64,000 nucleotides of DNA from contig JAQVMB010000005.1 of NCBI GenBank assembly GCA_028703835.1, positions 1 through 64,000 of the forward strand, written 5' to 3'. The notes under the pieces were generated by a model. The model was not told the DNA's origin and ran no database searches. It saw only the letters and a program-made list of their open reading frames with translations. The stretch is from Candidatus Peribacteraceae bacterium. GTDB taxonomy: Bacteria; Patescibacteriota; Gracilibacteria; Peribacterales; Peribacteraceae. Numbering within the stretch: the stretch's first letter is position 1; every line of letters begins with the position of its first letter. A program made the position numbers and the translations under genes. Shown here piece by piece: positions 57,451 through 64,000 of this stretch.

Positions 57451-57645
57451 GAAAGACGAGACGGCTCCGAAACCTTGCAGGAGCCGGCGAGGAGGCACGG
57501 GGCCGAGGGGAGGAGTGTTGGCGCGCCGGCGCTTTGGCTCCACCTTTTCGCCGGAAAAGGTGGAAAAGAAACAGATGCAATCCACATCTTTCGATGCCTT
57601 TCGTTTTTGTTCGGGAGGATGCTTTCAATTCCCGATAGTAATCCC

Positions 57646-58914
57646 TTACTTGTTCATTGCCTCCCCCGTCGATATGCCATTCAGCTTGATCTGCACCTTC
57701 TCGTCTTCCTTCAATCCTGCGTAGTATTCCTTGAGGATGGCGAGCACTTCCGGTCGGCTGAAATCGGGGTCCGGCTCCTTTCCCTCCGAAAGCATCTTGC
57801 GCAGCATGGTGCCGCTCACGATCAGGCGGTCTTCTTTGCCGTGCGGGCACGTCTTCGTGGAGGCCACGCCGCGGCAGGCGCGGCAGTAGAAGGTCCAGTC
57901 GATCTTCAGCGGCTTCGTCTCCAACGCGTCCGCGGGGATCTTGTCGAAGATCTCCTGCGCGTCGAACGGCTTGTAGAAGTCGCCCACGCCCGCGTGGTCG
58001 CGGCCGACGATGAGGTGGCTGCAGCCGTAGTTCTGGCGGAAGAGGGCGTGGAGCAGGGCTTCGCGCGGTCCCGCGTAGCGCATGTCCAGCGGATAACCGC
58101 CCTGCAGCACCGATCCCGGCACGAAGTATCCTTTCACGAGTGCGTCGATGCAACGCACGCGGACGTCCGCGGGGATGTCGCCGGGCTTCAGGTGTCCGAG
58201 CAGTTGGTGGATGAAGACGCCGTCGAGCGTTTCCAATGCGATCTTGGCGAGGTACTCGTGCGAACGGTGCATGGGATTGCGCAGCTGCAGCGCCGCGACC
58301 GTCTTCCATCCGCGTTCGATGAACATCCGGCGCGTCTCGGCGGGGCGGAAGTAGATGCCTTTGTACTGTTCGGGGAAGATGCCCTCGCTCAGGACCTTGA
58401 TGGGCCCGCCCAGGTTCACGTCCTTCTGCGCCAGCACCATGGCCACGCCGGGGTGCGCGGGATCTTCGGTCCGGAAGACTTCCCTGCATTCCAATCCCTT
58501 ATCGATCGCGTATTTTTCCGTCACACGCATCGTCGCGACGAGCGTGCCCGTTTCGCCGTCCACCAGCGCCACTTCCCCGCCGTCCGGTATCGCGACCGCG
58601 TCTTCCTTCGATGCCGAAACGGTGACGGGGATGGGCCAGAACGTGCCGTTGGCCATCGCCATGCGCGTGCACACTTCCTCCCAGTCTGCGTGCCCCATGA
58701 AACCCGTGAGCGGCGTGAACCCGCCGATGCCCATCATGATGGCGTCGCCCGTTTCCCGGGACGTGATGAGGATTTGCTTCAGTGATTTCGCCCGTTCAAT
58801 CTCCGCGGCCAAGGCGGCTCCTTCCAAGAGAAGAGGCTTCAGGACTCTGTCCTTTCCGTGCGGTCGGACCAGATGATCCTGCATGCCGGAGGCGTTTTGG
58901 GGGTGTGCGGACAT
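57646..58914 (-). CDS. sat: sulfate adenylyltransferase (ATP sulfurylase)
   Basis: [49 protein letters not shown]. Confidence 0.95.
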   Translation of the reverse strand: MSAHPQNASGMQDHLVRPHGKDRVLKPLLLEGAALAAEIERAKSLKQILITSRETGDAIMMGIGGFTPLTGFMGHADWEEVCTRMAMANGTFWPIPVTVSASKEDAVAIPDGGEVALVDGETGTLVATMRVTEKYAIDKGLECREVFRTEDPAHPGVAMVLAQKDVNLGGPIKVLSEGIFPEQYKGIYFRPAETRRMFIERGWKTVAALQLRNPMHRSHEYLAKIALETLDGVFIHQLLGHLKPGDIPADVRVRCIDALVKGYFVPGSVLQGGYPLDMRYAGPREALLHALFRQNYGCSHLIVGRDHAGVGDFYKPFDAQEIFDKIPADALETKPLKIDWTFYCRACRGVASTKTCPHGKEDRLIVSGTMLRKMLSEGKEPDPDFSRPEVLAILKEYYAGLKEDEKVQIKLNGISTGEAMNK

Positions 58915-59068
58915 GAATTTTTGTTTCCCCTTTATTATACCATTTTTGAGGGCTGGAAGCCATATATATGCATTCTCGGTTTTGCCGCTTTCCTTCCACT
59001 ATTTCTCGGAGGAACTCCCCTGTTCATTTGTCTTGTGCATCTTTTCGAAGGGGAGTTAGAGTGGATGC

Positions 59069-59263
59069 ATGGGTTTCGCAGATCACAAAGGAACATGCAT
59101 CCTCACGGACGAAAACGGCGATCCCGTTATTGAGTTTCTCGTGTGGCCGAAATTTCCCGTCGACACGCCATCTCATGAGAAATCAAACGTGGAGGCGCAG
59201 ACGGAGGCTCATCGCGATATGTATGAGCGGTTGTTGGGGGAGATGGATGAGGAGACGAACTAG
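59069..59263 (+). CDS. small hypothetical protein
   Basis: MGFADHKGTCILTDENGDPVIEFLVWPKFPVDTPSHEKSN... Confidence 0.4.
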   Translation: MGFADHKGTCILTDENGDPVIEFLVWPKFPVDTPSHEKSNVEAQTEAHRDMYERLLGEMDEETN

Positions 59264-59468
59264 CGAGGTGCCCCTCTCTCTGCATCATCTCTTTGTGCCG
59301 ATTGGATTACGAAAGCGCAAGCATCCAAAACTCCTTGCTTGCTGGATGCAAGTGTAGCCGCGATTCTCTCGACTATTTCCTCCGTTTTCCGAGCGGTCGG
59401 TTTCAATTTAATGTGACCGAGGACAGGATATTCGTTGGAATGCATGGGCGGATGGATGTTACCGAAAT

Positions 59469-60401
59469 TCAATGCTGCGAGCATCCTTTCAAGAACGCTC
59501 CCGCATGCCTCCCCCGCATGGTCGGCAAATAGGCGATGAGCCCGTACGCAAGCCGTTTCCATCCCTTCGGCACGATGTGCATGTCCGGCGCCATCCGTTC
59601 GAACAAGACGGCGGATGTTCCCAGCGTTTCCATTCTCTTGAGCGAATCCTCCAGCGTTATCCGGTGATGGTGCAGCACTTTGGCGTCGGGTTCATAGAAG
59701 AGGTGCGCTCCTGCCTCGCGCAGTCGCATGCCCCATTCCACATCCTCCCATCCGTAGAGGTTGATTCCTTCTTTGAAAGGAACCTTCCGCGCGATGGCGG
59801 TCGGGAGGCTGATATTTGCCGTGTAGGTGAAGCGGTGCTGCTTGTCCGCGGGCACGAAGGCGTGCGGTTGCAGGAAGGAGAAGCCGAATTGCCAGCCGGT
59901 CTTCTCCAGCCAACGCATGACGGGAGTGATGTCCAAGGCGGGGTCCCAAGTGACGTGGCCTAAAATCGCTGATGGATGATTAATTGATAATTGATAATTG
60001 ATAATTTTGGGAATTTCCTTCGGTCTTGAATTGCTTCCATCATTATCAATTATCAATTTTCCATTATCAATTTGTCCATGTCTCCGCAGGTGAGTTTCAC
60101 AACACTCCGGCTCCGGGAACATGTCGTCGCCAAGGAAAAGCGTCACGGCGCCTTTTGCCTGCTGCACCCCTTTATTGCGCGCGGCGCCCTGCTGGCTCTT
60201 GGGGATTGCCAAAAACGTGACTGGCACCTGGAAAGATTCCTTTGCGAGATGTGCGGTCTCCTTGTCCGGTTCCCCGTCGCTCACCGCGATCACCTCGATG
60301 CGGTCCCTGATGGTCTGCGCTTCGATCCGCTTGAGGCATTCACGGAGGATTTCTCCCCGGCTGTAGGTGGGGATGACGATGGAGAGGGCGGGGGTGGACA
60401 C
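59469..60401 (-). CDS. family 2 glycosyltransferase
   Basis: MSTPALSIVIPTYSRGEILRECLKRIEAQTIRDRIEVIAVSDGEPD; FLGDDMFPEPECCETHLRRH; YGWEDVEWGMRLREAG. Confidence 0.88.
   Translation of the reverse strand: MSTPALSIVIPTYSRGEILRECLKRIEAQTIRDRIEVIAVSDGEPDKETAHLAKESFQVPVTFLAIPKSQQGAARNKGVQQAKGAVTLFLGDDMFPEPECCETHLRRHGQIDNGKLIIDNDGSNSRPKEIPKIINYQLSINHPSAILGHVTWDPALDITPVMRWLEKTGWQFGFSFLQPHAFVPADKQHRFTYTANISLPTAIARKVPFKEGINLYGWEDVEWGMRLREAGAHLFYEPDAKVLHHHRITLEDSLKRMETLGTSAVLFERMAPDMHIVPKGWKRLAYGLIAYLPTMRGRHAGAFLKGCSQH
59968..60077. repeat. ATTATCAATTATCAA inverted-arm repeat inside glycosyltransferase
   Basis: GGATGATTAATTGATAATTGATAATTGATAATTTTGG...CATCATTATCAATTATCAATTTTCCATTATCAATTTGTCC. Confidence 0.9.
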
Positions 60402-60426
60402 CTCTCCATGCTACCATTCCCGGCAC

Positions 60427-61125
60427 ATGCGAACGTTATTCATTGATTTGGCGAGCCATCAGGGGCTTCTGGCCTGTATCGACGGGGAGAAGGTCCGCGC
60501 GTCCACGCCCGTCGACCATCGCATCAGCGATGCCGAACTGATGCCGCTTCTGAATGAAGTACTACAGGCGGCGTCATGGTCGATGAAGGACATTCAAAGA
60601 ATCGCCTGCGTCGCCGGCCCCGGCGGTTTCACCAGCCTGCGCGTCGCGGCGGCGTTCACGAACGCATTGTCCTACGCGCTGGATATTCCAGTCGCCGGCA
60701 TTCATCTCAGTGATTTGTACGCGGTGCGCGTTTCCCTCACCCCCTCGCTCCCCCTCTCCCATGGGGAGAGGGGGAAGGGGGGAGAGGGTTTCCTCTGGCT
60801 TCACTCGACCAAGAAGCAGGAACTCTTCGTCCGCGGGTTCGGTTCGTACGCGGAGAAATTTCCCGAAGCGACGCACATTTCTTTGGCAGACTTTCTTCGA
60901 GATCTCTCCCCTCTCCCCGCCTGCCCTGAGCGAAGTCGAAGGGTGGGAGAGGGGACGGGGGTGAGGGTCGTTGGCGAACTGATTCCCGACCACGAAGCCG
61001 AGGTTTCCAAGAAAGGCGGGAAGCGCGCGGAGTTGCAGCCCGTTGAGTCTGTCTTGCCAACGTTCGTTGATTCCTTGGTCTATGAAAAGAAGACGCTGGA
61101 GCCGTGGTACGGACGAAAGTGGTGA
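60427..61125 (+). CDS. tsaB: tRNA threonylcarbamoyladenosine biosynthesis protein TsaB
   Basis: MRTLFIDLASHQGLLACID...RIACVAGPGGFTSLRVAAAFTNALSYALDIPVAGI. Confidence 0.88.
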   Translation: MRTLFIDLASHQGLLACIDGEKVRASTPVDHRISDAELMPLLNEVLQAASWSMKDIQRIACVAGPGGFTSLRVAAAFTNALSYALDIPVAGIHLSDLYAVRVSLTPSLPLSHGERGKGGEGFLWLHSTKKQELFVRGFGSYAEKFPEATHISLADFLRDLSPLPACPERSRRVGEGTGVRVVGELIPDHEAEVSKKGGKRAELQPVESVLPTFVDSLVYEKKTLEPWYGRKW

Positions 61126-61220
61126 CATTTTCCTTGGACTCTTTGGCTTCCTTGGTTCCCTTGGATTCCCATCCCTTTTCCCCTGAAATCCTCGTTCCCT
61201 TCTGCTAGACTTCAATCCCC

Positions 61221-64000
61221 ATGTCTACCCTTTTTGATGCGCTCAACAAACTCCTCGGCGATCCCAACAAGAAAGAGCTGAAGAAGCTTTGGCCTCTCGT
61301 CGGTGAAGTGCGCGAGGCGGAGAAGCGGCCGGAGATCCGCGCCCTGACACTGGAGACGCTTCCCGCGAAGTCACAGGAATTCCGGGACCGCATCGCGAAG
61401 GGCGAAACCACGGATCGGATTTTGCCGGAAGCCTTCGCTACAGCCGTCCGCGCCTGTGAACTGCTCAAGGAATCCGGACAGAAAATCTCGCTCGGCAATC
61501 AGGAATTCGGCTGGGACATGATCCCCTTCGACGTGCAGCTCCTGGGAGGCGCCGTCCTGCACAGGGGCAACATCGCCGAAATGAAGACGGGTGAAGGCAA
61601 GACGCTTGTCTGCACGCTGCCCGTCTATCTCAACGCATTGGAAGGCAAAGGCGTCCACGTCGTCACGGTCAACGATTACCTGGCCCGCCGCGACGCCACC
61701 TGGATGGGCATGCTCTACAAAGCGCTCGGGATGAGCGTGGGCGTGATCGTCCACGGACTCTCCACCGACGAACGCCGCGCCGCGTACGCCGCGGACATCA
61801 CGTACGGCACGAACAACGAATTCGGCTTCGATTACCTGCGCGACAACATGGCCACGTCCGTCGCGCGCCAGGTGCAGCGCGGGCTCCACTACGCCATCGT
61901 GGACGAGGTGGACTCCATCCTCATCGACGAGGCCCGCACGCCGCTCATCATCAGCCAGCCCGCGGAAGAATCCACGACCAAGTATCGGCAGTACGCGCAG
62001 CTGGTGGGGCAGCTCGTTGAAAATACGCACTTCAACAAGGACGAAAAGCAGCGCGCGGCGACGCTCACGGAGGAGGGCATCAAGAAGATGGAGGAATTGC
62101 TGGGCGTGGAGAACATCTACACGGAGCGCGGCTTCGAGGAAGTCCACCACATCGAGCAGGCGCTGCGCGCGCACGCCATCTACAAGCGCGACGTGGATTA
62201 CATCGTGAAGGAGGGCGAGGTGATCATCGTGGACGAGTTCACGGGACGCCTCATGCCGGGACGGCGCTACAGCTACGGCTTGCACCAGGCCATCGAGGCG
62301 AAGGAAAACGTGGAGGTCCAGCGCGAGAGCAAGACGCTCGCCACCATCACGTTCCAGAACTACTTCCGTCTTTTCCGGAAGCTCGCGGGCATGACGGGAA
62401 CGGCGAAGACGGAGGAGGAGGAATTCGAATCCATCTACAAGCTGCGCACCATCGTCGTCCCGACGCACCGCGACATGGTCCGCGCGGACAAGGCGGACAT
62501 GGTCTACAAGTCCGTCGCGGCCAAGTTCAAGGCGGTGGCGCAGATCGCCAAGGAGAAGTACGACCGCGGGCAGCCTGTGCTCATCGGCACGACGTCGGTG
62601 GAGAAGTCGGAAGCCATGCACCTGCTCCTGGAGCAGTTGAGCGTCCCCCATCAGGTCCTCAACGCGAAACACCATGAGAAAGAAGCCGAAATCGTGGCGG
62701 AAGCGGGACGGAAAGGTGCCATCACGATCGCCACGAACATGGCCGGGCGCGGCACGGATATCAAACTCGGTGAGGGCGTGCAGGCGCTGGGAGGCCTCGC
62801 GATCCTCGGCACGGAGCGCCACGAATCCCGCCGCATCGACAACCAGTTGCGCGGCCGCTCCGGCCGCCAGGGCGACCCCGGCGAGAGCCAGTTCTTCATC
62901 TCCATGGAGGACGAGCTGATGCGCCTCTTCGGCGGCGACCGCCTGAAGGGGATGATGGAACGCCTGAAGGTCCCCGATGACATGCCGCTGGAGAGCGGCA
63001 TGGTGTCGCGCAGCATCGAAGGCGCGCAGAAAAAAGTGGAAGGCCGCAATTTCGACATCCGTCGCCACGTGCTCCAGTACGACAACGTGATGAACAGGCA
63101 CCGCGACATCATCTACAAGCGGCGGCAGAAGATCCTGGAGAAGATCGCGGAGAGCGGTCAGCCTCCGGCTTCCGGCGGTCAAGAGGTTCCTGCTGAAAGC
63201 TCATCGCTGACAGCCGGCAGCTCCTCCCCCCTCCATACGGAGATCCTGGAGGGCATGCGGAAGGAGGTGGAGGGCATCCTCACCGCTCATGCGTCCAGCG
63301 ACGATTTCGAGGACTGGAACGTGAAGGAGATCGCGGAGTCCTTCGCGGCGTTCCATCCCGACCTCTCGAACGTCGTCACGGAAGAGCGGCTCCGTTCGTT
63401 CAAGGACAAGGACGGGCTGTGGTCGTCGCTCTCCGCGCTGCTCACGGAGCTCTACGGGTCGAAGTGCGGCCACTACGACCCCGCGACGGTGACGAACGCG
63501 GAGAACCTCATCACGCTGCGCGCCATCGACACGCACTGGATGGATCATATCGACGACATGTCGCACCTGCGCGAACAGGTGGCCTTCGCCGGGTACGCCC
63601 AGCGCGACCCGCTCATCGAGTACCAGGATCAGGGGTTCCGCCGCTTCCAGCAGCTGCTCAACACCATCAATGCCACGACCGTGCGCATGCTCCTGCAGGC
63701 GGATTTCGCGCAGTTCTCGCCGCAGGCCGTGGTGCGGATGTTGCGCGAGGAAGAGGGGCCGGAGAATCTGCAGACCAACGCGGACCAGATCGAAGGGGAG
63801 CTGGCGAAGACGGGGGCGGCTTCCGCCTTCATCCCCACCGCGACGGGCGAGCAGCCGCAGGGGGGTGCCGCGCCGTCTGCATCGGGAGGGGGATCCGTTC
63901 CGCAGCGCGTCCGTGCCGAGCCCGCATCACGTACCATTCATGCAAGCAAGGTCGGTCGGAACGATCCGTGCCCGTGCGGAAGCGGGAAAAAGTATAAGAA
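61221..64000 (+). CDS. secA: preprotein translocase subunit SecA (runs off window end)
   Basis: MSTLFDALNKLLGDPNKKELKKLWPLV; GNIAEMKTGEGKTLV; YGTNNEFGFDYLRDNM; VDEVDSILIDEARTPLIIS; C-terminal NDPCPCGSGKKYK SEC-C motif. Confidence 0.97.
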   Translation, partial: MSTLFDALNKLLGDPNKKELKKLWPLVGEVREAEKRPEIRALTLETLPAKSQEFRDRIAKGETTDRILPEAFATAVRACELLKESGQKISLGNQEFGWDMIPFDVQLLGGAVLHRGNIAEMKTGEGKTLVCTLPVYLNALEGKGVHVVTVNDYLARRDATWMGMLYKALGMSVGVIVHGLSTDERRAAYAADITYGTNNEFGFDYLRDNMATSVARQVQRGLHYAIVDEVDSILIDEARTPLIISQPAEESTTKYRQYAQLVGQLVENTHFNKDEKQRAATLTEEGIKKMEELLGVENIYTERGFEEVHHIEQALRAHAIYKRDVDYIVKEGEVIIVDEFTGRLMPGRRYSYGLHQAIEAKENVEVQRESKTLATITFQNYFRLFRKLAGMTGTAKTEEEEFESIYKLRTIVVPTHRDMVRADKADMVYKSVAAKFKAVAQIAKEKYDRGQPVLIGTTSVEKSEAMHLLLEQLSVPHQVLNAKHHEKEAEIVAEAGRKGAITIATNMAGRGTDIKLGEGVQALGGLAILGTERHESRRIDNQLRGRSGRQGDPGESQFFISMEDELMRLFGGDRLKGMMERLKVPDDMPLESGMVSRSIEGAQKKVEGRNFDIRRHVLQYDNVMNRHRDIIYKRRQKILEKIAESGQPPASGGQEVPAESSSLTAGSSSPLHTEILEGMRKEVEGILTAHASSDDFEDWNVKEIAESFAAFHPDLSNVVTEERLRSFKDKDGLWSSLSALLTELYGSKCGHYDPATVTNAENLITLRAIDTHWMDHIDDMSHLREQVAFAGYAQRDPLIEYQDQGFRRFQQLLNTINATTVRMLLQADFAQFSPQAVVRMLREEEGPENLQTNADQIEGELAKTGAASAFIPTATGEQPQGGAAPSASGGGSVPQRVRAEPASRTIHASKVGRNDPCPCGSGKKYK

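Noticed and set aside
61371-63182. 603-aa minus ORF
   Set aside because: Antisense shadow of secA; His/Val/Asp-rich pattern typical of such shadows.

Overview
The window is a GC-rich, mostly housekeeping bacterial chromosome segment. Its style resembles a reduced or candidate-phylum (Patescibacteria/Peregrinibacteria-like) genome; that placement is inference, not shown by the sequence. Genes recognised from motifs: nrdR, aspS, mfd, dnaN, a GlmU-like nucleotidyltransferase, a flippase, pyrB, pyrC, RNase J, prepilin peptidase, smpB, recR, purH, a pilus block (response regulator, pilB, pilC, several pseudopilin-like ORFs, histidine kinase), a class V aminotransferase, a polyprenyl glycosylphosphotransferase, a DnaQ/DinG-like protein, nusA, sat, tsaB and a secA that runs off the end. 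RNA genes: tRNA-Leu(TAG), tRNA-Thr(TGT), rnpB, and two unassigned structured RNAs with their own promoter and terminator signals. The most unusual signal is a set of short palindromic repeat families. They sit between genes and also appear as in-frame insertions in housekeeping ORFs (mfd twice, dnaN, purH, tsaB twice, secA, a glycosyltransferase, the DinG-like gene). Two REP-associated tyrosine transposases (RAYTs) are present, and one is bracketed by the same 22-nt hairpin found inside mfd. Other items: a 22-G tract inside the prepilin peptidase gene, a DnaA-box cluster next to dnaN without dnaA, a compensated base-pair change in the RNase P RNA P4 helix, and a pseudopilin fused to a beta-propeller-like domain. 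No database search or folding program was run.
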